A stretch of DNA of 64,000 nt. It comes from CBFIDE01 sp965661265 (GTDB lineage Bacteria > Bacteroidota > Bacteroidia > Flavobacteriales > Schleiferiaceae). Where the stretch lies: contig CBFIDE010000009.1 in NCBI GenBank assembly GCA_965661265.1, positions 23,976-87,975 of the forward strand, written 5' to 3'. Shown piece after piece: positions 33,912-41,599 of the stretch. The notes under the pieces were generated by a model that worked only from the letters and a program-made list of their open reading frames with translations, searched no databases and was not told the DNA's origin. Both the position numbers and the translations under genes were made by a program. Positions within the stretch are counted from its first letter, which is position 1. Every line of letters starts with the position of its first letter.

Positions 33912-34499
33912 ATGTCTAAGCTAATTTTTGCCACTCATAATAAGAATAAGTTTGCTGAGGTCCAGAGCATGATGCCTAAGGGTATTGAGCTGCTTTCTTT
34001 GACAGACCTGAACTTTAATGATGAAATTGAAGAAACTGGAACTAGCCTTCAAGAGAATGCTCTTATTAAAGCTCGATACATTTTTGAGAAGACATCTTTA
34101 GCTGTAATTTCTGATGATACGGGATTAGAAGTGGATGCTTTAGGTGGTGCACCCGGTGTTTATTCTGCCAGATATGCAGGTGATAATGCTAATTCTGAGC
34201 AAAATATGGATAAGCTCTTGGCTGCTATGGAACATATAGATCAGCGTCAAGCGCGATTTAGAACTGTCATTGCCTACATAAATGCTGATGGAAAGGAAAC
34301 TTTACTAGAAGGACGAGTAGAAGGTCATATTGCTAAAAAAAGACAAGGCGGAGAAGGCTTTGGATACGATCCCATCTTTCTACCTGAGAATGGTCTCAGA
34401 AGCTTCGCTGAATATACAAGAGAGGAGAAGAATAAAATAAGCCATAGGGGCAGAGCTTTTAAAGCTTTATTGGAGAAATTGGGAGCTAATTATTCTTGA
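33912..34499 (+). CDS. rdgB: Non-canonical purine NTP pyrophosphatase (RdgB/HAM1)
   Basis: A 195-residue HAM1-family pyrophosphatase that hydrolyses ITP, dITP and XTP to monophosphates, keeping damaged purines out of nucleic acids. KLIFATHNKNKFAEVQSM is the family's start, ETGTSLQENALIKARYIFEKT and VISDDTGLEVDALGGAPGVYSARYAG contain the substrate and metal residues, and GEGFGYDPIFLPENG is the C-terminal motif. It begins directly after rlmH, so the two are cotranscribed. Its last 10 bases overlap the convergent rsmD gene. Confidence 0.95.
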   Translation: MSKLIFATHNKNKFAEVQSMMPKGIELLSLTDLNFNDEIEETGTSLQENALIKARYIFEKTSLAVISDDTGLEVDALGGAPGVYSARYAGDNANSEQNMDKLLAAMEHIDQRQARFRTVIAYINADGKETLLEGRVEGHIAKKRQGGEGFGYDPIFLPENGLRSFAEYTREEKNKISHRGRAFKALLEKLGANYS

Positions 34500-35035
34500 G
34501 AGTCAAGTTTAAAAAAACTAAACTTCACACTGCCATAGGCTCTGGCCTCAATAAAATTGGCAATAGAACTAAGATCTTCCATTGCAGAGTGCTCAACAAT
34601 TAAATTACCGTCTTCCTTTAATTTATTATTAGCAAAAATGCTGTCTACTAGTTCTTTATGTTCTTGAAAATCATAGGGTGGGTCGGCAAAAATTAAATCG
34701 TAAGAAGCAAAATCTCTTTTTAAAAACTTAAACACATCTGATTTAATAATATTTATTTCCTCTCCAATTTTTTCAGCGCTCTCATGAATAAACTTGATGC
34801 AGGCAGCATTTTGATCCACAGCAGTAACATCCTTAGATCCTCTGCTTATAAGTTCGTAGCTAATATTACCTGTACCAGAAAATAAGTCAAGACACTTCAG
34901 TTCATCAAAGTATAAGTCATTATTTAGAATGTTAAATAATGCTTCTTTAGCTCTATCGGTTGTAGGTCTTACAGGCATTGTATTAGGCGCCAAAAATCTT
35001 CTTCCTCTATGCTTACCGCTAATAATTCTAATCAT
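34490..35035 (-). CDS. rsmD: 16S rRNA (guanine966-N2)-methyltransferase RsmD
   Basis: A 181-residue methyltransferase that modifies G966 of 16S rRNA. RIISGKHRGRRFLAPN opens it, and RPTTDRAKEALFNIL is the RsmD signature. LDLFSGTGNISYELISRGS binds SAM, and DLIFADPPYDF contains the catalytic DPPY. I use ATG 35035, which overlaps the upstream gene's stop (ATGA); a longer start at 35047 is possible. It forms a run with the DUF3822 gene and the membrane gene at 35858, a grouping also common in Bacteroidota. Its last 10 bases overlap rdgB end to end. Confidence 0.94.
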   Translation of the reverse strand: MIRIISGKHRGRRFLAPNTMPVRPTTDRAKEALFNILNNDLYFDELKCLDLFSGTGNISYELISRGSKDVTAVDQNAACIKFIHESAEKIGEEINIIKSDVFKFLKRDFASYDLIFADPPYDFQEHKELVDSIFANNKLKEDGNLIVEHSAMEDLSSIANFIEARAYGSVKFSFFKLDSQE

Positions 35036-35874
35036 AATGCTGGCCAAAGATTAAACACTCTTCTTAATTGGTCTCTGCTTAAATCGGCGGAAGCCAAAGG
35101 ATAATTATTTGAATAGCTAGAAACATTACCTATATACCTTTTCAATAGCTCTAGACTTTCTTCAGTAAGGTTTAGCTCACCACTCACAAATAAATTTACT
35201 TCTGTAGCCAAGATTTGCTGGGCCTCAAAGGACTGAAGCATCCAATAAAGAAGTTCTTCCTTAGTTTTATAGTAATGCTGTTTATAAAATAACAGTTTTT
35301 CTCTTGAACCAATATACAGCTCAAAGTATGTTTCCTCAAGATGCAAGAAGCATTCTGTAGAATCTAGATTTTGAGAAAATTTGTCCCATAGATCTGCTTG
35401 ATGAGTGATTTGAGCATCTGGAAAATTCTGCTCCAACCATTTAAGCACATTAAAAGATAAAGAATAAATAAGCTGAGTATCCTTAGAAAGCAGTTCTTGA
35501 CTGTAAATAATATCCGTTGAATGTACTTGGGTGCTAAGCTCAAGAATAGCTTTTCTTTCCTCTTCTTTAAATAATAGAGAAGGGTAGAAGCAGAAGTTAG
35601 GGAAGGATAATACCCAAAGACAATCTAGATCTCTATGACCTAAAAGTGATTTAGAATTTAAGCAATGCTGTAGATTAGTGATGAGTTGAGATTCATCACT
35701 AGTCTTAGCCCAAGACCATTTATAAATAGCCTGAATACTATTTTGCTCTCCTTCAACAAGGCAGTTAAGGCCAAGAGGGTGCAATTGAAAAATAAGATGT
35801 TTAGCGTTTAATGCTTCTATAGACTTCTTTGGAGAAGAATCGAAGAATAGCTGAATATTATTTCCAGTTTCCAC
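35032..35874 (-). CDS. DUF3822 family protein
   Basis: A 280-residue soluble protein of the DUF3822 family, known only from Bacteroidota. It has no signal peptide or membrane helix. HLIFQLHPLGLNCLVEGEQNSIQAIYKW and the C-terminal LFVSGELNLTEESLELLKRYIGNV resemble the two halves of an actin-like (ASKHA) fold, which is the distant relationship I recall for the family; I could not verify it here. It overlaps the upstream membrane gene by 17 bases and the downstream rsmD start by 4 bases, so all three are strongly coupled. The link to rRNA methylation, if any, is unknown. Confidence 0.7.
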   Translation of the reverse strand: METGNNIQLFFDSSPKKSIEALNAKHLIFQLHPLGLNCLVEGEQNSIQAIYKWSWAKTSDESQLITNLQHCLNSKSLLGHRDLDCLWVLSFPNFCFYPSLLFKEEERKAILELSTQVHSTDIIYSQELLSKDTQLIYSLSFNVLKWLEQNFPDAQITHQADLWDKFSQNLDSTECFLHLEETYFELYIGSREKLLFYKQHYYKTKEELLYWMLQSFEAQQILATEVNLFVSGELNLTEESLELLKRYIGNVSSYSNNYPLASADLSRDQLRRVFNLWPAL

Positions 35875-36466
35875 TAAGTGTAGGTTCTGTTAGTGAGCCT
35901 ACAGAAAGACTACCTTCAGCATCAATGTATTGCTTATACTTTTTGAAAACATCAGCATAAATAACTTCATTAGTAGCTTTAGCTTCAAAAACAGGAATAA
36001 TAATATTATTTCTGTTTAACCTCTTAGCATCAAGTTCAAAAGGAACGTTATCTGTATACGGTATATATTTCAAGCTTTGAGCATCAAAGTCTTCTGTAAA
36101 AATAGCTGATTTAGCGGATTGATATCCCAGTACTCTAGTTACGATGGTATCTTTCATCATATCCTGTTGGAATACTTCATTATAATATTGAAAACTAGAA
36201 TCTTTTCTTTCAATAATTGTAATTCTGCCGGTATCTACAAAGTTTACCAGCATATCCATGTCTTTGGCAAAATATAAGAACTCACCTTTGAATGCTTTTT
36301 GAGCATCACGAATTTCTTCTAACTTAGTTTTTATGGCACTAGTTCTTTTAGTTTTAATCTCTTCAAACCTTATTGGTTCTTGAATGATTTCATAAAGATT
36401 GTACGATAAAAGTACTACTACTATTAAAAGTACAGAGCGAATAATTAATTGGACCTTTGAACTCAT
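35858..36466 (-). CDS. Membrane-anchored conserved protein, function unknown
   Basis: A 202-residue protein with one N-terminal membrane helix (IIRSVLLIVVVLLSYNLYEII) and a long helical then mixed periplasmic part. FEEIKTKRTSAIKTKLEEIRDAQKAFKGEF (about residues 34-63) is a pilin-like or coiled segment with a short linker. No further motif is recognisable. Its position, just ahead of a DUF3822 gene with a 17-base overlap, is the only context. Homologues appear common next to DUF3822, which makes a joint role plausible. An adhesion or secretion-scaffold function would be a guess. Confidence 0.65.
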   Translation of the reverse strand: MSSKVQLIIRSVLLIVVVLLSYNLYEIIQEPIRFEEIKTKRTSAIKTKLEEIRDAQKAFKGEFLYFAKDMDMLVNFVDTGRITIIERKDSSFQYYNEVFQQDMMKDTIVTRVLGYQSAKSAIFTEDFDAQSLKYIPYTDNVPFELDAKRLNRNNIIIPVFEAKATNEVIYADVFKKYKQYIDAEGSLSVGSLTEPTLSGNWK

Positions 36467-36529
36467 AGTGTTGCGAACCTATTTAAATTACAATTCGCAC
36501 AAATCTACAATTTTTTTTTATTGAGAAAA

Positions 36530-36562
36530 TTGTTTTAAGGTCTTAATAGAAGCTAATTTTGA
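36530..36562 (+). promoter_or_regulatory. Promoter of the RecD-like helicase (TTG -21- TAATTTTGA), predicted leaderless
   Basis: TTG at 36530-36532, then 21 bases, then TAATTTTGA (36554-36562). The ATG at 36566 starts 3 bases after the box. A second ATG two codons later would still be within 10 bases. Confidence 0.6.
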
Positions 36563-36565
36563 GCT

Positions 36566-37984
36566 ATGAATATGAATCAAAAACAGAGTCTCTATAAATC
36601 TCTATTAAAGGCATTTGGAAAAGAAGCTAGTCCCGATCAAGATAAAGCCTTAAAGGCCTTGTCTAAATTTTGCCTTAGTCTTGAGACTCATGAGGTATTT
36701 ATGTTAAAAGGTTATGCCGGGACCGGAAAAACCAGCTTGCTCATCTCTTTAGTTAATAGTCTTTCTGCCTTCAAAAGAAAATCGGTACTATTGGCTCCTA
36801 CAGGAAGGGCGGCCAAAGTAATGTCACTTTATTCCAGAAGAGCGGCATTTACAATTCATAAATACATTTATCATCCTAAAAGGGATAAAAGTGGCAGAAC
36901 TAGTTTCACACTAAAACAGAATAAAGCGGTTAGCACCATTTATTTTGTAGATGAAGCTTCTATGATTCAAGATCAGGGGAATGACGGCATTAGCCAAAAC
37001 TTGCTAAGTGATCTTATTAAATTTGTGAATGCAGGGATAAATTGCAAGCTCATATTAATTGGAGATATTGCTCAATTGCCCCCAGTGGGTGCAGATAGCA
37101 GTCCTGCTTTGCAAGCTGATCACTTATTTTTTAATTATAAATCTGAAGTACAAGAAGTATTACTAAAGCAGATCATGAGACAGGCAGTTGATTCTACCAT
37201 ACTCGTAAATGCTACAGAAATCAGAAACATTCAGGAAAGTGGTACTTATTCCTGGCCTAAATTTAAACTTGGACCAGACTTTATTCGATTAGAAGAATCA
37301 TTAGATGTTGAAGGTGCCCTTCAAGACGCTTTTAGTACTCATTCTAGGGATGAAGTAGCCATTTTAGTAAGATCCAATAAAAGAGCGAACTTATATAATC
37401 AGCAAATTAGATCTAGAATACTTTGGCAAGAGAATGAACTCAGTGTAGGAGATCATTTAATGGTTGTGAAGAACAATTATCACTGGCTTAGTGATTCCAA
37501 GAAAACGGCTTTTATTGCTAATGGTGATGTTGTAGAACTATTAAGAATTTATGATTATCATAATTTATATGGGAAGAGGTTTGCTCAAGTACAAGTAAAA
37601 TTGATTGATTACTCAGATGAAGCTCCATTTGAATGCTATATAATGTTAGATACTTTAAATTTAGAAGCCGCAAGTATTAGTTGGGAAGAGTCTCAAAAGT
37701 TTTATCAAACCGTCTTGGAAGATTATGCTGAAATTCCACAGAAATATAAAAGGCACCAAAAAGTACAAGAGAATCCATTTTTTAATGCTCTTCAAATAAA
37801 GTTCTCTTATGCAATTACTTGCCATAAAGCTCAAGGTGGGCAATGGGAAGAAGTGTTTATTGAGAAACCTTGGCTGCCAACAGGAGAGTATGACTTAGAA
37901 AGTCTAAGGTGGTTATACACTGCTATTACCAGAGCAAAATCAAAAATCTATTTATTAGGTTTTGAAGATACCTACTTTAAATAG
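36566..37984 (+). CDS. RecD-like ATP-dependent DNA helicase (AAA_30/UvrD_C_2)
   Basis: A 472-residue superfamily 1 helicase. The Walker A loop is GYAGTGKTSLLISL (about residues 49-62), APTGRAAKVMS is motif Ia, FVDEASMI is the Walker B motif, and ILIGDIAQLPPVGAD is motif III. The C-terminal helicase core ends with SYAITCHKAQGGQWEEVFI and WLYTAITRAKSKIYLLG (motifs V and VI). It is the size of the stand-alone RecD-like proteins of Bacteroidota, far shorter than RecD2 or the RecBCD subunit. It probably unwinds DNA during repair; a RecBCD role is unlikely because no recB or recC is present. It has its own promoter. Confidence 0.9.
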   Translation: MNMNQKQSLYKSLLKAFGKEASPDQDKALKALSKFCLSLETHEVFMLKGYAGTGKTSLLISLVNSLSAFKRKSVLLAPTGRAAKVMSLYSRRAAFTIHKYIYHPKRDKSGRTSFTLKQNKAVSTIYFVDEASMIQDQGNDGISQNLLSDLIKFVNAGINCKLILIGDIAQLPPVGADSSPALQADHLFFNYKSEVQEVLLKQIMRQAVDSTILVNATEIRNIQESGTYSWPKFKLGPDFIRLEESLDVEGALQDAFSTHSRDEVAILVRSNKRANLYNQQIRSRILWQENELSVGDHLMVVKNNYHWLSDSKKTAFIANGDVVELLRIYDYHNLYGKRFAQVQVKLIDYSDEAPFECYIMLDTLNLEAASISWEESQKFYQTVLEDYAEIPQKYKRHQKVQENPFFNALQIKFSYAITCHKAQGGQWEEVFIEKPWLPTGEYDLESLRWLYTAITRAKSKIYLLGFEDTYFK

Positions 37985-37999
37985 TAGTGCAGAGTTCCC

Positions 38000-38008
38000 T
38001 ATTTTTGA
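38000..38008 (+). promoter_or_regulatory. Promoter -7 box of the acyltransferase gene (TATTTTTGA)
   Basis: A perfect TAnnTTTG box, 22 bases before the TTG start of the acyltransferase gene, 15 bases after the helicase stop. Confidence 0.5.
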
Positions 38009-38030
38009 ACCCAATCCAAAGAATTAAAGT

Positions 38031-38588
38031 TTGAAGAAATTATTAGCCAAAATATTTTTAGCCATTAGTGGGTGGAATATTTACATTGATATTACTCAAG
38101 AAGTAAAGCGTTCTGTAATGATAGCAGCTCCACACACTTCTAATTGGGATTTTCCATTTGCAATAGCAGCATTTTGGAAGATGGATATGAAAGTGAAGTA
38201 TTTTATTAAGGATATGTATACTAAAGGGCCGTGGGCATTTTTCTTTAAATGGACGGGAGCCATTGGCGTAGATAAAAAGAAAGCAAGGAATGGACTTACT
38301 GAATTTGCTATTGAATTAATGAATAAGGAAAAGGACTTAATCATTTTAGTGCCTGCAGAAGGTACCAGAAAAAGAGTAGAAAAGTGGAGGACGGGTTTCT
38401 ATAGAATTGCTATTGAAACAAATGTTCCTATTAGCTTAGCCTACTTAGATTATGAGAAAAAAGAAGGAGGAGTTTTGAAGACTTTCAAGCCTTCCGGAAT
38501 CTTTGAAGATGATATGGAAACTATCCAGATTGCTTATAAAGGAATAAAAGCCAAGTTTCCTGAGCAATTTAACTCTAAAATTTATTAG
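38031..38588 (+). CDS. PlsC-like 1-acyl-glycerol-3-phosphate acyltransferase
   Basis: A 185-residue membrane-associated acyltransferase. APHTSNWDFPFAIAAF contains the HxxxxD catalytic motif (here HTSNWD), FKWTGAIGVDKKKA is motif II, and LVPAEGTRKRVEKWRTGFYRIA is the motif III EGTR. It is short for PlsC (usually 230-260 residues), similar to the compact acyltransferases with a single lead helix that Bacteroidota use. The start is TTG with an A-rich lead (AATTAAAG) and yields MKKLLAKIFLAI. Phospholipid or ornithine-lipid acylation cannot be told apart. It is followed by a histidine-kinase remnant. Confidence 0.85.
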   Translation: MKKLLAKIFLAISGWNIYIDITQEVKRSVMIAAPHTSNWDFPFAIAAFWKMDMKVKYFIKDMYTKGPWAFFFKWTGAIGVDKKKARNGLTEFAIELMNKEKDLIILVPAEGTRKRVEKWRTGFYRIAIETNVPISLAYLDYEKKEGGVLKTFKPSGIFEDDMETIQIAYKGIKAKFPEQFNSKIY

Positions 38589-38610
38589 TAGAGCTTACTA
38601 ATCCTAAGCT

Positions 38611-38619
38611 TAACTTTGC
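38611..38619 (+). promoter_or_regulatory. Promoter -7 box of the decayed histidine kinase (TAACTTTGC)
   Basis: A perfect TAnnTTTG box that ends 3 bases before a TTG which begins the recognisable N-terminus of the kinase. The promoter still looks intact although the gene behind it is broken. Confidence 0.5.
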
Positions 38620-38622
38620 GAA

Positions 38623-39545
38623 TTGAATATTAATTACTTTTCCTATTGGCGGCTTTTTCTGCCCTTCTTTCATATCAAGTGACTAGGAAGCTTGGAAGAA
38701 GTGTAAGAATGTTTTCAGTAAGCATGTCGGGTATTGCGCTTTGGAGCTTTGTTTATGGAATGGAATTAATTTCTACAACTTAGCAAGAAATGCTATTCTG
38801 TGTTAATATAGAATACGTTGGAATTGTTCTTTTACCTGCAGCATGGATTAGCTTTGTCCTACATTTTATTGGAAGAGAAAACTTCATCAGAGCTAGATAT
38901 CTGCTCTTAATCATGAGCATCCCAATCATCACGCTCTTACTAGTTTGGACAAATGGCGAAATATCCACTCTTGAGTTAGAGACTTTTTTTTCAGAGGTAA
39001 GTCAACAAATTAATAAAACCTATAGACTAGTTGAAGATCTCCTATATTGGCCTAAAGCGCAGATTGATGGTGTCGGATTAAATAGGAAGGAGATAGATTT
39101 TCTGGAAGTTTTTGAGGATGTGAATGATCTTTTCTCTTCTGGACTTAAAGCCAAGAACTTAGTTCTTAATAAAGATATTCCATCTAGTCTTAGCTTATAC
39201 GCTGATGAGGATATGATTAAATTCATATTGAGAAATTTGGTTTCAAATGCTATTAAATTTAGTCATGCAAATGGGGCTTCAATGGATATGAGCGCCTATG
39301 AAAAAAAGGCAATGGTTAAAATTCATTGTAAGGATCATGGTATAGGTATGACCCAGAAGGTTCAGAAAGAACTGTTCAGCACTAAAACAAGGAGTAAGTT
39401 AGGTACTGAAGGAGCATTAGGAACAGGCTTAGGGCTTTCTCTAGTGAAGGAATTTGTAGAAAGACATCAAGGAACAATATATGTTGATAGTACGCTAGGT
39501 GAAGGCAGTGATATTTGTATTAGCCTTCCATTATATCATCCTTAG
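38623..39545 (+). pseudogene. Decayed 7TM-type sensor histidine kinase
   Basis: A remnant of a 7TM-HisKA histidine kinase. A TTG at 38623 starts NINYFSYW in one frame. From about 38649 the next frame continues with AAFSALLSYQVTRKLG and WSFVYGMELISTT, which needs a one-base shift. An in-frame TAG follows at 38781, and the same frame goes on with LFCVNIEYVGIVLLPAAW and RARYLLLIMSIPIITLLLVWTNGE. After about residue 60 of that segment the sequence jumps directly into DLLYWPKAQ and the ATPase domain; the rest of the 7TM domain and the usual phospho-acceptor His are missing. The ATPase domain is intact: NLVSNAIKFS, DHGIGM and GTGLGLSLVKEF. A 251-residue product from ATG 38790 could still be made. 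It overlaps the convergent vanY gene by 4 bases. Confidence 0.8.
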
Positions 39546-40258
39546 AAACTCATTGGGGGCCAAGCCACACCATTCACATAGTTATTTATTACATCTAGGT
39601 CAGCGGCAAAATCTGAACCATCAAATCCGTTTAAATCCTTATAGTCTATTAAGTGAGTATAAGCCCTTTGCATCTTAGACGCTATTGGGTAATAACTCCA
39701 ATGCCACTTTTCTTCTTTATAGCCTTTATCGCGATAAGCGTCAAAAAGAGTGTAGGGTTGATAAAAACCAAAGTCTGATGCATTGGCCTGAAGCCATTTA
39801 TAAACCTCTAAACCGCTTCCACTTTCAAAATATTCATTTTCTAAATTGTTGAGATCAAAATCAGTTCCCCAATGATGTCTTGAGGTTCCTGGCATGCTGC
39901 TGTATTGCAATATCCTCTCGGCTCTGTCATTTTCGCTACCTCCAAAAGAGTTCCACTTTCTATTCCAAATTCCAGCTTGATAATTTTTATTTCTAGTTGC
40001 TGAGATGATAATAAGTTGAATACCATCCTTTTCTGCAGCTTTATACATTCTCTTAAAAGACGAATAAACTTCATCTCTTAGGTAAGCATTAGATTTAGTG
40101 GTGTATTTACTCTTGATTTTAGAGAAAGCCTTAGACTTGGCAGGATTAATATCTCCAATGAGTTCAGCTCTTGAATACTGTCCTGGTGCTAAAGGGATTG
40201 AAAGCTTAAATGAGCTTAAAAAAAAGAGGGTGGTTAAAAGAAATAATAGCTTTCTCAT
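39542..40258 (-). CDS. D-alanyl-D-alanine carboxypeptidase, M15B (VanY) family
   Basis: A 238-residue exported zinc peptidase that trims the terminal D-Ala from peptidoglycan stem peptides. The signal peptide is MRKLLFLLTTLFFLSSFKLS. SRHHWGTDFDLNNLE carries the first His and Asp zinc ligands, and EKWHWSYYP the second His with its Glu partner. IQLIIISATRNKNYQAGIW is the conserved lead motif. A variant box TATTTTTAG ends 3 bases before the ATG and lies against the T-tract of a bidirectional terminator from icd. The stop overlaps that of the kinase remnant (CTTAG). Confidence 0.9.
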   Translation of the reverse strand: MRKLLFLLTTLFFLSSFKLSIPLAPGQYSRAELIGDINPAKSKAFSKIKSKYTTKSNAYLRDEVYSSFKRMYKAAEKDGIQLIIISATRNKNYQAGIWNRKWNSFGGSENDRAERILQYSSMPGTSRHHWGTDFDLNNLENEYFESGSGLEVYKWLQANASDFGFYQPYTLFDAYRDKGYKEEKWHWSYYPIASKMQRAYTHLIDYKDLNGFDGSDFAADLDVINNYVNGVAWPPMSF

Positions 40259-40267
40259 GGGCTAAAA

Positions 40268-40300
40268 ATAAAAAAAGCTACCCATATGAGTAGCTTTTTT
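40268..40300. terminator. Bidirectional terminator after icd
   Basis: AAAAAAGCTACCC and GAGTAGCTTTTTT form a near-perfect stem around ATAT, with A- and T-tracts at the two ends. It terminates icd on the minus strand, 17 bases after the stop, and would stop transcription from the other strand too. On the minus strand its T-tract leads into the vanY promoter box. Confidence 0.85.
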
Positions 40301-40317
40301 CTAATATCAATTATTAA

Positions 40318-41544
40318 TTAAGCTAATCTAGCTTGAAGTTCAATAGCTAAGCTATCCAAGAATTCTTCAGTAGTCAGATAGTGCTCAGCAGTCAGGTCTT
40401 TTCCATGAATTAAAAGAGCTAAATCTTTTGTCATTTTTCCAGACTCTACCACATCAATACAAACTTTTTCTAGAGTAGAAGCAAAGTTTATAAGGGCTTC
40501 ATTATGATCTAATTTACCTCTAAATGCTAATCCTCTTGTCCACGCAAAGATAGAAGCTATAGGGTTAGTTGAAGTTTTCTTTCCCTGTTGGTGTTGTCTA
40601 TAGTGTCTTGTTACAGTACCATGAGCTGCTTCAGCTTCCATAGTCTTTCCATCAGGAGTAACTAAAGTAGAAGTCATTAGACCTAATGATCCAAATCCTT
40701 GAGCTACAGTATCAGATTGAACGTCACCATCATAATTTTTACAAGCCCAAACAAAACCACCATTCCATTTTAAAGCTGCAGCAACCATATCATCAATTAA
40801 TCTGTGCTCATAAGTTATGCCAGCAGCCTCAAATTGATTTTTATAGTGTTGGTCGTAAACTTCTTGGAAAATATCCTTGAATCTACCATCATAAGCCTTT
40901 AGGATAGTATTTTTAGTAGATAAATATAAAGGCCAGTTTTTGCTTAAAGCTTGATTCATACAGCTATGTGCAAAACCGTAAATTGACTCATCAGTATTAT
41001 ACATACTCATGGCTACACCATCACCTTGGAAATTATAAACTTCAAAAACAGTTTCTTCTTGTCCATCTTCAGGCTTAAAGGTCATTGTAAGTTTACCTTT
41101 ACCCTTAATCACAGTGTCTGTTGCTTTATATTGATCACCAAAAGCATGACGACCAATACAAATTGGCTGTGTCCAACTAGGAACTAGTCTTGGCACATTT
41201 TTAATCATAATTGGCTCTCTAAAGACAGTTCCACCAACAATGTTTCTGATCGTTCCATTAGGAGATCTCCACATCTTTTTAAGCTTAAACTCTACCACTC
41301 TGTCTTCATCAGGTGTAATAGTAGCGCACTTTATTCCAACATTAAACTTCTTAATAGCTTCTGCAGCATCAATAGTTATTTGATCATTGGTTTCATCTCT
41401 TTTCTCAACACTTAAGTCATAATACTTAATGTCTAGATCTAAATAAGGTAAGATTAATTTGTCCTTAATAAAGGTCCAAATGATTCTAGTCATTTCATCT
41501 CCATCCAATTCCACAATAGGATTGGCAACTTTGATTTTCTGCAT
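40318..41544 (-). CDS. icd: Isocitrate dehydrogenase (NADP+), eukaryotic-type dimeric form
   Basis: A 408-residue NADP-dependent isocitrate dehydrogenase of the subfamily shared with mitochondria and cytosol of eukaryotes, not the E. coli type. It opens with VANPIVELDGDEMTRIIW, and CATITPDEDRVVEFKLKKMWRSPNGTIRNI contains the substrate-binding Ser and Arg residues. IDDMVAAALKWNGGFVWACKNYDGDVQSD provides the metal-binding Asp residues, and ATEAAHGTVTRHYR-type residues (here AEAAHGTVTRHYRQHQQG) the NADP motif. It converts isocitrate to 2-oxoglutarate in the TCA cycle. The gene is followed by a strong terminator. No clear promoter box is seen upstream; TACTTTTAC at about 41572 has a mismatch. Confidence 0.95.
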   Translation of the reverse strand: MQKIKVANPIVELDGDEMTRIIWTFIKDKLILPYLDLDIKYYDLSVEKRDETNDQITIDAAEAIKKFNVGIKCATITPDEDRVVEFKLKKMWRSPNGTIRNIVGGTVFREPIMIKNVPRLVPSWTQPICIGRHAFGDQYKATDTVIKGKGKLTMTFKPEDGQEETVFEVYNFQGDGVAMSMYNTDESIYGFAHSCMNQALSKNWPLYLSTKNTILKAYDGRFKDIFQEVYDQHYKNQFEAAGITYEHRLIDDMVAAALKWNGGFVWACKNYDGDVQSDTVAQGFGSLGLMTSTLVTPDGKTMEAEAAHGTVTRHYRQHQQGKKTSTNPIASIFAWTRGLAFRGKLDHNEALINFASTLEKVCIDVVESGKMTKDLALLIHGKDLTAEHYLTTEEFLDSLAIELQARLA

Positions 41545-41599
41545 AATGTTTTATTATATATTCAAGGAAGGCTGTAAAAGTAAGAAATTTGAACGCTTA

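Noticed and set aside
41572..41580. Promoter box TACTTTTAC for icd
   Set aside because: Mismatch at the key G of TTTG and no -33 element; not strong enough to list.
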